This document shows, piece after piece, positions 29,680-39,411 of a stretch of DNA of 64,000 nucleotides. The DNA lies in assembly GCA_050247075.1 (NCBI GenBank), contig JBFWUW010000023.1:1-64000 (forward strand), in the 5' to 3' direction. A program made the position numbers and the translations under genes. The notes under the pieces were generated by a model that did no database searches, was not told the DNA's origin, and worked only from the letters and a program-made list of their open reading frames with translations. Source of the stretch: JBFWUW01 sp050247075. Lineage in GTDB: Bacteria; Planctomycetota; Planctomycetia; Pirellulales; JBFWUW01. The stretch's first letter is position 1. Every line of letters starts with the position of its first letter.

Positions 29680-30420
29680 TCACTGCGTCGCCAATAGGCC
29701 CCACACCAAATCGGCACCAATGGCCATGATGCCGGCATCGACCATCAGGTGGCTCACCCAAGGACCGTAGATCGAGCCGCGCCTCGCGTACAACACGGCC
29801 CATACGGCTCCCCCCAGCGCCACGCAAAGTGAAAAGAGTGCCGTGGGTGCCCAGCCCGCTTGCAGAAACCGGTTCAACACCAGCACATGATGCGACATGA
29901 AAGCGAACGCGGATACAACCACCGCCAAACCTGTCGGCCAGACTCGGCGAAGCTGCCCAAAACAAAACCACCGCCAGTAATACTCCTCCAAGGCAGCGTG
30001 CGGCACGGAGACGAAGGCCGCGAACGCCCAGTATTTGCCAGGTGCGGCAATCCCCAAATGCGTTAATTTCTCTCCGATCATGGCGGGCGCAAACCGCAGC
30101 CAGTCGCTATCGCGAAAATAGCCGAAATAGGCCCCCAGTCCCGCGGCCACCATTAACGCTCCCACGGCAATGCCCGCCGACAGTTCACCCAGGTTGGGCT
30201 TTCGCCAGGCAATGGCTCGCTTTTGCACGCGCCACACCCAGAACACTGGAAAGGCAAACTGCACGACTTTGGAAGCGGCGTAGATTGGCTGCACCAGTGC
30301 CGCGTCCGAGATCGCCAAAAAATAGACCCAGGTGGAAATCGTCGGAAAGGCCATCGCCACGGCCAACGCCGCAAAGTGCAGCGAGCGGCTGGTTTCCAGA
30401 TCGTCGCGTATGTCTGTCAT
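29680..30420 (-). CDS. CPBP-family intramembrane metalloprotease
   Basis: This 246-residue protein has about seven hydrophobic segments. The CPBP/Abi signature is intact: EEYYWRW (EExxxR), FMSHH (FxxxH), and a distal HLMVDAG. These residues bind zinc or form the active site of the Rce1-like intramembrane peptidases, which process prenylated or membrane proteins; in bacteria many act in bacteriocin self-immunity or stress. ATG 30420 is the only suitable start. It is divergent from the alpha/beta hydrolase gene, with 141 bases between. Confidence 0.88.
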   Translation of the reverse strand: MTDIRDDLETSRSLHFAALAVAMAFPTISTWVYFLAISDAALVQPIYAASKVVQFAFPVFWVWRVQKRAIAWRKPNLGELSAGIAVGALMVAAGLGAYFGYFRDSDWLRFAPAMIGEKLTHLGIAAPGKYWAFAAFVSVPHAALEEYYWRWFCFGQLRRVWPTGLAVVVSAFAFMSHHVLVLNRFLQAGWAPTALFSLCVALGGAVWAVLYARRGSIYGPWVSHLMVDAGIMAIGADLVWGLLATQ

Positions 30421-30561
30421 GCGGCGGCTTCCTGAAAGCGAGAAAGGCCACCAATATCCCCGCGATTCGCTCGTTGGCCTTCAGCCCGATTGTACGGCAA
30501 ACGGTAGCGTTTCCCCAACTTGGCGGTTGTGTTCCGGCGGCTCGCTACCAAGAATGGAACC

Positions 30562-31467
30562 ATGTCGTCGCCAACCACATTCACTCGAACCGACTGCGAT
30601 TTTCTCAGCGACGGCACGCGCTGTTCGGCCTGGGCCTATCGCCCAAGCGATGTCGAGCGTCCGCCCGTGGTGGTGATGGCTCACGGTTTCGGCGGGGTCA
30701 AGAAGTTCAAACTGCCGGAATATGCCGAGCGATTTGCCGCGGCCGGGCTGGTGGTCTTGCTGTTCGACTACCGGTATACGGGCGAGAGCGACGGCCAACC
30801 GCGAAACTTGATCAACCACCGGCTGCAACAGGCCGACTGGCGGGCAGCCGTGGCCCACGCGCGCACGCTGCCCGATGTGGACCAGGAACGCATTGGCCTG
30901 TGGGGAACATCGTTCAGCGGGGGCCATGCCATTGTCACGGCGGCCAACGATCCGCGCATCGCCGCGCTGTCGATCCAGGTGCCGATGGTTGATGTCACCG
31001 CTTGCTCGATGCGGCGGTTTGGCCTGCCGTTTGCGATGCAGGCGACTTTTCACGCCCTGTGGGACATGGCCCAGTCACTACTACTGGGGCGGCCGCATGA
31101 AGTCCCCATTGTTGCCCTGCCCGGCTCGTTTGCCGTGCTCAACAAACGCGGCTGCCAGGAAGGCTACGACGCGTTGGTGCCCGAGGGTGAAACGTTGGAG
31201 AACCACTGCCCCGCCCGCGTTTGCCTGACCTCGATGTTCTATCGGGCTACCAAATCGGCGCAGCGGGTCCGCTGTCCGGCGCTGGTAGTGCTGGCCGAAA
31301 AAGACCAGCTCATACCGCCCGATGTGGTCCGCAAGGCCGCGGCCAAGATGGACTCAGCGGAAGTCGTCGGCCTGCCGCTGGACCACTTTGAGCACTACCA
31401 AGGCGCGGCGTTTGAAGAAGTCGTGGCTCTACAAACGGAATTCTTGCTGCAAACACTTCGGCGATGA
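30562..31467 (+). CDS. Alpha/beta hydrolase
   Basis: This 301-residue cytoplasmic hydrolase has the oxyanion-hole HGFGG motif (about 36-40), the strand VVLLFDYRYTGESDG, and the nucleophile elbow GLWGTSFSGGHA, where Ser in SFSGG is the likely nucleophile. A later acid Asp lies in VLAEKDQLIPP and the catalytic His in LDHFEHYQG. This fits the dienelactone hydrolase/acyl-esterase group. The start at ATG 30562 (MSSPTTF) is preferred to a TTG 42 bases upstream. Substrate unknown. Confidence 0.88.
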   Translation: MSSPTTFTRTDCDFLSDGTRCSAWAYRPSDVERPPVVVMAHGFGGVKKFKLPEYAERFAAAGLVVLLFDYRYTGESDGQPRNLINHRLQQADWRAAVAHARTLPDVDQERIGLWGTSFSGGHAIVTAANDPRIAALSIQVPMVDVTACSMRRFGLPFAMQATFHALWDMAQSLLLGRPHEVPIVALPGSFAVLNKRGCQEGYDALVPEGETLENHCPARVCLTSMFYRATKSAQRVRCPALVVLAEKDQLIPPDVVRKAAAKMDSAEVVGLPLDHFEHYQGAAFEEVVALQTEFLLQTLRR

Positions 31468-31533
31468 CAGGCCGAAGCTTTCGACGTGATGGCATGCTGG
31501 TTTGCGGCAAGCCACTGATGAACGGCCGACAGA

Positions 31534-33699
31534 TTACCGCGGTTCCCAGGTGACGGGATCAACCTTGCCTTCCATCGAGAGCTGGCCCATCTGCTGCTCG
31601 TATAAGACATCCCAGTCTTGCGAGTGATCGTCATCTCGTGCTGTTACATCGCCGCCGCTAAACCCGTTCTGCAGGATGGCCGCGGCCGCTAGCATGACAC
31701 CTTGCGTGATTAACTGTTGGCGAACGTATGCTGATGCTTCGGGGCAGCCGCGTTGGGCCGCCACAAAGATCCATTTTTGCCCCTCCTCCAGATTGGCCGG
31801 CACGGCCTTTCCCTGAACCAGCATCCGGCCATAGACAAACTGACCCCAACGATCGTGAGACTCAAACGACTGTTTGGCCCAACGGAATGCTTCGGCATAG
31901 TCCGCCGGCACACCTACACCATCGCTCAGATGGCTGGCCAACCGGGCTTGGAGTTCGGTGTCGCCCCCTTCCGCGCCCTTGCGCGCCCAGGCGACTGCCT
32001 GCGTAGGCTGTTTCTCCATTCCCCAGCCATTGGCGGCCAACAAATACATGCTGCGGCAGGCGACAAGGTTGCCACCTTCGGCTGCTGGTAGCGACCAGCG
32101 TAACGCTTGGGAATAATCCCTATCCACCAGTAGAGAGTAGTCCACCAGATACTCCGCGCCGATCCTCGCTTGAGCCGAAAAGACTCCCTCGGCTGCCTGT
32201 TGCAATAGGCTTTCGCGTTGCCGACGAAAGTCTTCGGGCAGTTGAATCTGGTCGCGTTCAAACCAAACGCCATACGTCTGATTAAAGAATCGTGCCGCGA
32301 AGTACCTTTGAGGCTCTGACCGCAGCAGAAAATACAGTCGCCATTGTCCGCCGATGTTCACCAGCACGCGCCGCCTTCGATCGGCCAGCATCCGGCGATC
32401 TCGCGGGCGGTTGCTGCGTTGAATATCTAGTTCTCGGCCGAGGGGGGCGCTTTGCTGTTTGACGGTATCCAGAAGCTGCCGTTCCGCCGGCGACATTCTT
32501 TTCCAATCGGGACGTGGGAAGATGTTGCTATAGGCACTGGCGTTGACTCTCGCACCGGCGGCCTTGCTGAGGGCCATCTGCCGCCAATCGAGGGCATGCG
32601 ATGCAAACTCTTGATTGAACAACATGGCGACAAAGTCGGCCCGCCCATCCTCCATTTGAAAGCGGCAATCGCGCGATGGATAAAACGGAGCCGCATGGAC
32701 CGCCAGAACGGGGATGTTCTGCCAGGTAATCGTGGGTTGTCCCACCGGCCAGTTTAGCCGGCAATCCTCGCGGACCATCAAGTCGCATTCCTTGCGATAA
32801 GTTGCCAAGCGCTGCTTGCTTCCGTCCCCCACGGTATGCATGGGCCGCAGATAGGCACCGACCGGAAGGGATACTGTCAGGTCGCCCGGCGGAGCTTTCT
32901 CGGTGCGTGTCATTACAAGTGAGACCTGGTGATTTTGCGCGGCCGACGGACTTTCCGGTGGCAGCCGCGTGGTGGCAATCGCTGCCTCGGCTTGCAGCAT
33001 TTCCAGTAGCAAGATCGGCTCACCCGAGGCACCCAGACCCGCGCAAAATATCTCGAACTCAGACGGCGGCGGCTTGAGCGCGATCGGTTTAGGAAGGTCG
33101 GGAGGACTCGGTTTAATCCAGGCCACTGCCGATTTGGCGGCAGGTAACGAAGACAGTGTGGAAGGCTGGACGCCAGCGGTCCCAGCGTTCTCGGCCGGTT
33201 GGCCTCGCGCATTGCCATGTACCGCCGTCGGCTTTGCCGCGTCACCGGCGACCGTCGCCTGATGGCTGGCGGTAAATTGCGTCGCGCTCGCCGAGCCGGA
33301 GGGTCCCGGCAATGGCGATTCAGAAGGCGTGGCGGCATGATCCCTGGCCGCACGATCGGGACGGGTAGCAATCACCGCCCCCATTACGAACAGACCGACC
33401 ACGGCGGCCGCGCAACCGACTATGATTGGCCAACGATTCAGTCTGGATGCTCGACTGCTTGGGGTTCGACCGACAGCCAGGCTCTCGGGTCGAACTAGCC
33501 GTTGCGGGGCTTGTTGCATCTGATCGGCCGGGTGGGGATGGTCACTGTGCTCGTCCACGGCTTGCTGAACTGAACACGCGTTTACAAACGCGACGCGGAA
33601 TTTTGCACCGCAGTTCGCGCATTTGGCTTTCCGGCCGGCAAGTTCGGGCGCGACTTCCAGGGCGGTTGCACATGACGGACAATAGCAGATTGATTTCAT
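31534..33699 (-). CDS. Zinc-ribbon, single-TM protein with Sel1-like repeats
   Basis: This 721-residue protein starts with an MJ0042-like zinc ribbon (CPSC and CANC pairs, residues 8-35), then a disordered segment, one membrane helix (about 92-116, IIVGCAAAVVGLFVMGAVIA), a Pro/Ala-rich linker, and a middle domain of unknown type. The C-terminal Sel1-like repeats lie about 505-690 (DYSQALRWSLPAAEGGN, QPTQAVAWARKGAEGGD, DYAEAFRWAKQSFESHD, NLEEGQKWIFVAAQRGC). Its ATG overlaps the TGA of the kinase gene (ATGA), so the two are translationally coupled. It is probably the third product of the sigma factor-kinase operon, acting in a membrane signalling complex (inferred). Confidence 0.85.
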   Translation of the reverse strand: MKSICYCPSCATALEVAPELAGRKAKCANCGAKFRVAFVNACSVQQAVDEHSDHPHPADQMQQAPQRLVRPESLAVGRTPSSRASRLNRWPIIVGCAAAVVGLFVMGAVIATRPDRAARDHAATPSESPLPGPSGSASATQFTASHQATVAGDAAKPTAVHGNARGQPAENAGTAGVQPSTLSSLPAAKSAVAWIKPSPPDLPKPIALKPPPSEFEIFCAGLGASGEPILLLEMLQAEAAIATTRLPPESPSAAQNHQVSLVMTRTEKAPPGDLTVSLPVGAYLRPMHTVGDGSKQRLATYRKECDLMVREDCRLNWPVGQPTITWQNIPVLAVHAAPFYPSRDCRFQMEDGRADFVAMLFNQEFASHALDWRQMALSKAAGARVNASAYSNIFPRPDWKRMSPAERQLLDTVKQQSAPLGRELDIQRSNRPRDRRMLADRRRRVLVNIGGQWRLYFLLRSEPQRYFAARFFNQTYGVWFERDQIQLPEDFRRQRESLLQQAAEGVFSAQARIGAEYLVDYSLLVDRDYSQALRWSLPAAEGGNLVACRSMYLLAANGWGMEKQPTQAVAWARKGAEGGDTELQARLASHLSDGVGVPADYAEAFRWAKQSFESHDRWGQFVYGRMLVQGKAVPANLEEGQKWIFVAAQRGCPEASAYVRQQLITQGVMLAAAAILQNGFSGGDVTARDDDHSQDWDVLYEQQMGQLSMEGKVDPVTWEPR

Positions 33700-36131
33700 G
33701 GTCGATCTTTCGAAAAACCTTGGCCTTCGGTCGATAGGCCGCCGCCATTGCCTGGCTTACGCAAGCCCGGACGCCTGCCCGTCCGCCCCCCGCCTTTGTT
33801 GGAAGGTTGTGGCTGCTGGCCGTTCCGCGGCTTTGGCTTGACGACCGTGCCTGGCGGCGAAGCTCCTTGACCCGCGTTATTCGTCCCACCGCCTCCTCCG
33901 CCTCCGCCGAACCCACCACCGCCAAGTTCGCCACCACCAAATCCGCCACCACCGATGTTCTTGTTTTCCGGCGGTTCTGACGGCTGAAGGTCGGACGCGG
34001 CTCCAGGGGGTGGCATTGCTTTGGCGGGCCATAAAGTAAGCACCCGCTGTTGCAGCGCAAATCGAACTTCGATCGGGCCAAAGGCCCCCTGCAACAGGTC
34101 GTCGATGGAACCATTACGAACTTCCAAACGATAAGGCTGATCGAGTGGAACATCGCAACGCTCGAATTCGTCCGCGTCATAGTGGAGTGTCATGCCAAAA
34201 TTCTTCTCCAGCAGTTGCATGACTTGGCGCGGCGTGACTCCTGTTAGGACCAGAGTTACTTTTCCTGGAAATGCCGCCGGGTCGTGCCGCGGTTCCTCAC
34301 TTGAGGCAGCCTGGTCCTCAACTCCCTCATTCTCGGAAGAAGTTTCATGGCGATTGTCTCGCCGCACAATTCGACGATCTTGGCGATTATGACGTCGAGA
34401 ATCGGGCTTTCCGCTTGGATCGATGCCGGAGTCGGCCCGAGCCGTGTCGAACCCGTCCGATTCTTCTTTGGTTGACGCCGGCTGCTCAACATTCGTCTCC
34501 TCTGCCACGAGTGCCGCGGCCGAACCGGCAGGCGCAAGTTGTTCCGCGGCAAGGGATGGCGAGGATTCATTTGTGACGAGAGGCGCGGAATCGGCTTCCG
34601 ACGGGCCTTGATTGGTTCCTTCTCTTGCGCTTGCCACGGCGATCGAGTTGTTGGGGTGGGTCGCTGTTGGGGTGGGCGTGGGGGTTCCCCGTATGGCATA
34701 CACTGCACCGACACACACGATCGCCAGGCAAACTGCCAAAACCCACACCCAAGTCCACCCAGGCAACTTGTCCTTCGGCCGTCGCGTGGACTTGGCATAA
34801 TCACGGGCAACAGTATCACCTTCTTGTCCCGCGGGCTGCGTCTGAAACTGGCCTTCCAGTTGAGAACCCGGAAAATCTAGCGGCGTCGCGACCGGAAACA
34901 AGGTAATGGTATCGCTGGTCCTTGACTCCTGAGCGCATTGCGGCGGTCTGGGTTGAACAGCATGGGCCGCGCCGATATCGAGACCTTGGTCGCCGGGAGG
35001 CTCGAAGGGTCCAACTTCACCGGCGTTAGGTGAGGATCGTAGCCAAGAGGCCAAAGCGTCCCCGACTTCGCGCATCGAGCCAAATCTGTGCGCGGCGTTT
35101 CGCTGCAACATCCGCTGGCAGATTGCCCCCAGCGTGGAGTCGATATCTGGCCTGACTTTTCGAATCGAAGGCGCATCCTCGGTCATGATCCGCGCCACGA
35201 CCGATGCGAATTCGCCATCGAACGGCCGACGGCCCGCCAACAATTCGTAGCAAACGACCCCCAGGCTAAAGATATCGCTAGCCGGACCCACGGCACTGGG
35301 GTCTCCCGACAGTTGCTCGGGAGACATATAAGCGGGCGAACCGATTAGTTGGCCCGTGCGTGTCAGCCGGGCGTCTTCACGCGCATGGAGCATGCGTGCG
35401 ATACCAAAGTCCATGATGACCGGCTCGTGTTGCGAATCGATCAGTATATTGGCGGGCTTCAGATCGCGATGAACAATTCCCAACCGATGGGCCTCGTGCA
35501 AAGCCAATGCCAGTTTGCGGACCAGAATTGCAACTTTGCGCTGGTTTTGGCCACGGCCGACATGGACATAGTCCGATAGTGGCCGGCCATCAACGTAAGC
35601 CATGGTGATGAATCGCATACCGTCGCTCTCGCAGATGTCAAAGACGGGACAGATGTTGCGGTGTTGCACACTGGCCGCGGCTTGGGCCTCACGGAAGAAT
35701 CGCGTGACTACTTCCGGGTCGTCGTCAGGCCGAAATCGCGGCACTTTGACCGCGACCTGTCGGCGCAAGGCGGGATCATCGGCCAGATAGACCACTCCCA
35801 TGCCCCCCTTTCCCAACCGACGAATGATCTGATATCGCCCGAGCTGTCGGGGGGCGGCCCTATCATCGGCTGGCACCGGGCGCGATTGATTCGCCGAATC
35901 GCAAGTACTTTCTGGTGCGGCGGCTGCCGCCACCGAATCCGTGCCGCGTAGGCCGGCCATCTGTTCGACCATGGCCGCGGTCCGAAAGTACGAATCGAGC
36001 GATTGGGCGATCGCCGGGTAGGCGGCCAGGAACGCCCCTTCGTCAACGATTTCGCCCCGATCAACGCGGCGCAGATAATCCGCCAAGGCTTGGTCGACGA
36101 GATCGTCTACCAGGGATTCGTTGTCGACCAT
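33696..36131 (-). CDS. Membrane Ser/Thr protein kinase (PknB-like) with STN-like C-terminal domain
   Basis: This 811-residue protein has a helical N domain (1-60) and a Hanks-type kinase domain (about 97-375) with glycine loop GKGGMG (107-112), Lys129, HRDLKPAN (221-228) and DFG (241-243). A membrane helix follows (about 470-490, WTWVWVLAVCLAIVCVGAVYA). The outer part is low complexity and then an STN/secretin-N-like fold (VTPRQVMQLLEKNFGMTLHYDADEFERCDVPLD...), ending in a Gly-rich tail with GGGGFGGG runs. The start at ATG 36131 has GGAG overlapping the sigma factor stop. It would phosphorylate targets in response to an envelope signal; an STN domain on a kinase is unusual. Confidence 0.9.
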   Translation of the reverse strand: MVDNESLVDDLVDQALADYLRRVDRGEIVDEGAFLAAYPAIAQSLDSYFRTAAMVEQMAGLRGTDSVAAAAAPESTCDSANQSRPVPADDRAAPRQLGRYQIIRRLGKGGMGVVYLADDPALRRQVAVKVPRFRPDDDPEVVTRFFREAQAAASVQHRNICPVFDICESDGMRFITMAYVDGRPLSDYVHVGRGQNQRKVAILVRKLALALHEAHRLGIVHRDLKPANILIDSQHEPVIMDFGIARMLHAREDARLTRTGQLIGSPAYMSPEQLSGDPSAVGPASDIFSLGVVCYELLAGRRPFDGEFASVVARIMTEDAPSIRKVRPDIDSTLGAICQRMLQRNAAHRFGSMREVGDALASWLRSSPNAGEVGPFEPPGDQGLDIGAAHAVQPRPPQCAQESRTSDTITLFPVATPLDFPGSQLEGQFQTQPAGQEGDTVARDYAKSTRRPKDKLPGWTWVWVLAVCLAIVCVGAVYAIRGTPTPTPTATHPNNSIAVASAREGTNQGPSEADSAPLVTNESSPSLAAEQLAPAGSAAALVAEETNVEQPASTKEESDGFDTARADSGIDPSGKPDSRRHNRQDRRIVRRDNRHETSSENEGVEDQAASSEEPRHDPAAFPGKVTLVLTGVTPRQVMQLLEKNFGMTLHYDADEFERCDVPLDQPYRLEVRNGSIDDLLQGAFGPIEVRFALQQRVLTLWPAKAMPPPGAASDLQPSEPPENKNIGGGGFGGGELGGGGFGGGGGGGGTNNAGQGASPPGTVVKPKPRNGQQPQPSNKGGGRTGRRPGLRKPGNGGGLSTEGQGFSKDRP

Positions 36132-36141
36132 TGTTGGGCTC

Positions 36142-36723
36142 CTAGGGTGGTTGCATAATTTGCCGCAATCCCTCCAATCCACGCTTCAACAATCCCACGA
36201 CTGCTTGTTCGGTACGGTCCATCCGCGCGACGATTTCCTTCAGCGGCATCCCCTCCAAGTATCGCAAGCGAATAGCCTCTGCCTGCGCGGACGGCAGTTG
36301 CTCCAGCGCGCGGGCCAACTGCACGGCGCGCTCTCCCTGGAGTGCCCGTTGCGAGGGAGAATCGTCACGATCGACAACCTGGTCGGCGGTCGCCAACGGT
36401 GCTTCACGGCCAGGATTGCGGCACTGCGCGAGCTGGTCGCGGACAAGATTCTGCAAATTAAGGTCCAAAATCCGCCGCATCCAGGCGATGAACTCGGCAG
36501 CGCTCGATCCATGGAATTGGCCAAAGTTGCGGTATGCGGAAAGGCACGCCTGCTGCACCAGGTCGGATTCGTCCAACCGCGAGGCCAGTCGCGGTGATAG
36601 ACTACGGCGGACAAGCAGCTTGAGCCAGGCACGGTGCATCTCCAGCAAATCGCCCAGCGCCGCCTTGTCTCCCTGATGAGATTGGCGGAGCAGGTGTTCG
36701 ATCCCGGAACCAGTGAAAGCCAT
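36142..36723 (-). CDS. ECF-type RNA polymerase sigma factor
   Basis: This 193-residue protein has sigma region 2 (about 10-85: LDESDLVQQACLSAYRNFGQFHGSSAAEFIAWMRRIL) and region 4 (about 125-185: LEQLPSAQAEAIRLRYLEGMPLKEIVARMDRTEQAVVGLLKRGLEGLR). No anti-sigma gene is adjacent. A Ser/Thr kinase gene begins 10 bases downstream, the arrangement known for planctomycete kinase-linked ECF groups, where the kinase is thought to control the sigma factor instead of a classical anti-sigma. Confidence 0.93.
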   Translation of the reverse strand: MAFTGSGIEHLLRQSHQGDKAALGDLLEMHRAWLKLLVRRSLSPRLASRLDESDLVQQACLSAYRNFGQFHGSSAAEFIAWMRRILDLNLQNLVRDQLAQCRNPGREAPLATADQVVDRDDSPSQRALQGERAVQLARALEQLPSAQAEAIRLRYLEGMPLKEIVARMDRTEQAVVGLLKRGLEGLRQIMQPP

Positions 36724-37013
36724 GTTAACGTTGCGATACCAAAATAGTCACAGTGGATGAGAATTCTTGGCGCGCCAAATCTCGATTTTTTTTTGCGAAT
36801 CGCCCGGAACCAATGGGGCCAAACAACGTCGATATCGGACTGATGGAAACCGTGCATCAGTCTCCCACCCCCCAGGTTGGGAAGCAAGCCCCGCGTATAA
36901 CACTGTTAAACAACACCGCATCAGAAGCAATAGCCTCGACTAGCCCAGCATGGCGAACCAGAAGCAAGTAACCAAGTAACAATGCAAAGGATACGGCCCC
37001 GGAGTGGCTCGCC

Positions 37014-37763
37014 GTGACTTCGAACCTACACGATACTCCCGCGAAGTCTGCCGGCGGTGGCCTGGCCGTTAAGCTAATGCTGTTTTCGTTGGTGGCAATT
37101 GCGGCCGCGGTTGGCTACTGGAAATGGGGCGGCTCGCTGAGCTTAGCGCATTTGGCCCAGCGGGAGTCTCAACTCCGCGAGTTCCAACAGCAGCATCCTT
37201 GGCTGGTTTACGGCGCGGCGTTCCTGGCGTATGTGGCCGTGACCGGGCTGTCGCTGCCCGGCGCCACGGTGCTAACGCTGCTCTACGGCTGGTACTTTGG
37301 CTTTTTACCGGGCATGGTGGTGGTCAGCTTTTCGTCGACGGCTGGTGCCACGTTGGCGTTTCTGTTGAGCCGATTTCTATTTCGCGACTTGATCCAGCAG
37401 CGGTTTGGCGAGCGGCTGGCGCATTTCAATCAGGCGCTCGAGCGGGACGGCCCGTTCTATCTATTTAGCTTGCGGCTGATTCCCGCCGTGCCCTTCTTTG
37501 TCATCAACGCCGTGATGGGGCTGACGCCCATCCGCGTACGAACCTTTTGGTGGGTTAGCCAGTTAGGAATGCTGCCAGGAACCGCCGTCTACGTCTATGC
37601 TGGTTCGCGCGTGCCCAGCCTGCGGACGCTCGCCGACAAAGGCCTCAACGATGTATTCACTCCCAGTCAATTGACGCAGCTCGTGATCGCCTTCGCGGTG
37701 CTGGGCCTCTTTCCACTCGCCGCCAGAAAAACCATGCAGCTTCTGTCACCATCACATTCCTAG
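37014..37763 (+). CDS. TVP38/TMEM64 (VTT/DedA-like) membrane protein
   Basis: This 249-residue polytopic protein has an N-terminal helix (about 19-37) and the VTT-domain core: GLSLPGATVLTLLYGWYFGFLPGMVVVSFSSTAGATLAFLLSRFLFRD (shown by its FG..G and ATLAF..SR elements) and RLIPAVPFFVINAVMGLTPI. The family scrambles or flips lipids or moves small molecules; roles in selenium and metal resistance are reported for some. GTG 37014 follows CGGAG. The next gene starts 21 bases on, so it opens the operon that contains the arsenosugar genes. Confidence 0.9.
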   Translation: MTSNLHDTPAKSAGGGLAVKLMLFSLVAIAAAVGYWKWGGSLSLAHLAQRESQLREFQQQHPWLVYGAAFLAYVAVTGLSLPGATVLTLLYGWYFGFLPGMVVVSFSSTAGATLAFLLSRFLFRDLIQQRFGERLAHFNQALERDGPFYLFSLRLIPAVPFFVINAVMGLTPIRVRTFWWVSQLGMLPGTAVYVYAGSRVPSLRTLADKGLNDVFTPSQLTQLVIAFAVLGLFPLAARKTMQLLSPSHS

Positions 37764-37784
37764 ACGCATTTCCGAAAGCAGGCC

Positions 37785-39299
37785 ATGTCGGAGCCACCAC
37801 CGTTGCTGCCTAGGGACGAGTTTAACCAGCGATTGGAAGCCAATGTCCGCCCACCCGGCTGGACCAACCCCGTTCCGCAAGGCCGGTATAACCTTGTGGT
37901 GATTGGCGCGGGAACCGCCGGCCTCGTCACGGCTGCCGGTGCCGCCGGCTTGGGGGCAAAGGTGGCCCTGATCGAACGCCATTGGATGGGGGGTGACTGC
38001 CTGAATGTCGGTTGCGTTCCGTCCAAGGCCGTTATCAGCGCGGCCCGCGCGGCCGCCGCCGTCCGCGATGCGCATGCTTTTGGCGTGGATGTGCCGGGGG
38101 GAGCTCCGCCCGAATTCGCCCAGGTGATGCAACGCATGCGGCGGTTGCGGGCGGGCATCAGTCCGCATGATTCGGCGCAGCGGTTTCGCGAGCTGGGCGT
38201 GGATGTCTATTTTGGCCAGGCCCGCTTCACCAGTTCCAACACCGTCGATGTGGAGGGGAAATCCCTCGGCTTCAAGCGATCTGTCATCGCCACTGGAGCG
38301 CGGGCCGCTGCCCCGCCCATCCCAGGATTGAATGGCGTGGACTACCTGACCAACGAAACCTTGTTCTCGCTGACGGAATTGCCCCCGCGATTGGGGGTGA
38401 TCGGCGCGGGGCCGATCGGCTGCGAGATGGCGCAAGCCTTCGCGCAGCTTGGCTCGCGGGTGTTTCTGGTCGAGGCCGAACATGGCATCTTGCCGCGCGA
38501 GGACCGCGACGCGGCCGGCATTGTACAACAGTCGCTGTCGCGTGATGGTGTCACACTGTTGTGTTGCGGCAAGCAGTTGCGCATCGTCCAAGAGAATGGC
38601 ATCCGGCTGACGGTTGAATCGCACCGCATGTCCTACGACGAACCGGTCGACCAGTTGCTGGTTTCCATCGGCCGGACACCCAACGTCGAAGGCCTGAATC
38701 TGGATGTGGTTGGCGTGGCCCATGACAAACAGGGAGTCCAGGTTAACCAGCGGATGCAAACGACCAACCCCATGATTTACGCTGCCGGAGATGTCTGTTC
38801 GCCGTTTCAGTTTACGCATGCGGCCGATTTCATGGCCCGCATGGTCATTCAGAACGCCCTCTTTTGGGGCCGCAAGAAGTCTTCGTCGCTGGTGATTCCA
38901 TGGTGTACTTACACCACGCCCGAGATTGCCCATGTGGGGTTGTACGAAGGCCAGGCCCACGAGCAAGGGATTCAACTTGATACGTTCGTCCAATCGTTCG
39001 ACGAGGTGGACCGGGCGATCTTGGATGGCGAGGAAAACGGCTTTGTCAAAGTCCACGTCAAGAGAGGGACGGACAAAGTCATCGGGGCGACCATCGTCGC
39101 GCGGCACGCGGGGGACATGATCTCGGAAATCACCTTGGCCATGACACATGGCCTGGGACTCAAGCAGATCGGCGGTACAATCCACCCCTACCCCACGCAG
39201 GCGGAAGCCATCCGCAAGCTCGGCGACCAATTCAATCGCACGCGGTTGACGCCGTTCGTGCGATCGTTGTTTAAAAAGTGGTTGGACTGGACTCGCTGA
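37785..39299 (+). CDS. MerA-like flavoprotein disulfide reductase
   Basis: This 504-residue FAD- and NAD(P)H-dependent oxidoreductase has FAD motif GAGTAGLVTAAGAAGLGAKVALIER near residue 40, redox pair in GGDCLNVGCVPSK (CX4C), NAD motif GAGPIGCEMAQAF, and a dimerisation domain with HPYPT. It lacks the heavy-metal-binding N domain and the C-terminal Cys pair of true mercuric reductases, so Hg(II) reduction is unlikely. In the context of the following arsenic genes it may keep thiols or arsenic intermediates reduced (inferred). A ribosome site AAAGCAGG precedes ATG 37785. Confidence 0.9.
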   Translation: MSEPPPLLPRDEFNQRLEANVRPPGWTNPVPQGRYNLVVIGAGTAGLVTAAGAAGLGAKVALIERHWMGGDCLNVGCVPSKAVISAARAAAAVRDAHAFGVDVPGGAPPEFAQVMQRMRRLRAGISPHDSAQRFRELGVDVYFGQARFTSSNTVDVEGKSLGFKRSVIATGARAAAPPIPGLNGVDYLTNETLFSLTELPPRLGVIGAGPIGCEMAQAFAQLGSRVFLVEAEHGILPREDRDAAGIVQQSLSRDGVTLLCCGKQLRIVQENGIRLTVESHRMSYDEPVDQLLVSIGRTPNVEGLNLDVVGVAHDKQGVQVNQRMQTTNPMIYAAGDVCSPFQFTHAADFMARMVIQNALFWGRKKSSSLVIPWCTYTTPEIAHVGLYEGQAHEQGIQLDTFVQSFDEVDRAILDGEENGFVKVHVKRGTDKVIGATIVARHAGDMISEITLAMTHGLGLKQIGGTIHPYPTQAEAIRKLGDQFNRTRLTPFVRSLFKKWLDWTR

Positions 39300-39411
39300 A
39301 GTGCCAGCGTTGCACGAATGTGGGCCGCTTCACAGACAGCGTCGCCTGGCATCGGTAAGATGGGGCTATAGCCAGCCACGGATTCAAGCTGCATTTGGAA
39401 AGGAAATTGAA

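Noticed and set aside
37785..39299. True mercuric reductase
   Set aside because: There is no heavy-metal-binding N domain, and the C-terminal Cys pair needed for Hg(II) transfer is absent; no merR, merT or merP gene is adjacent.
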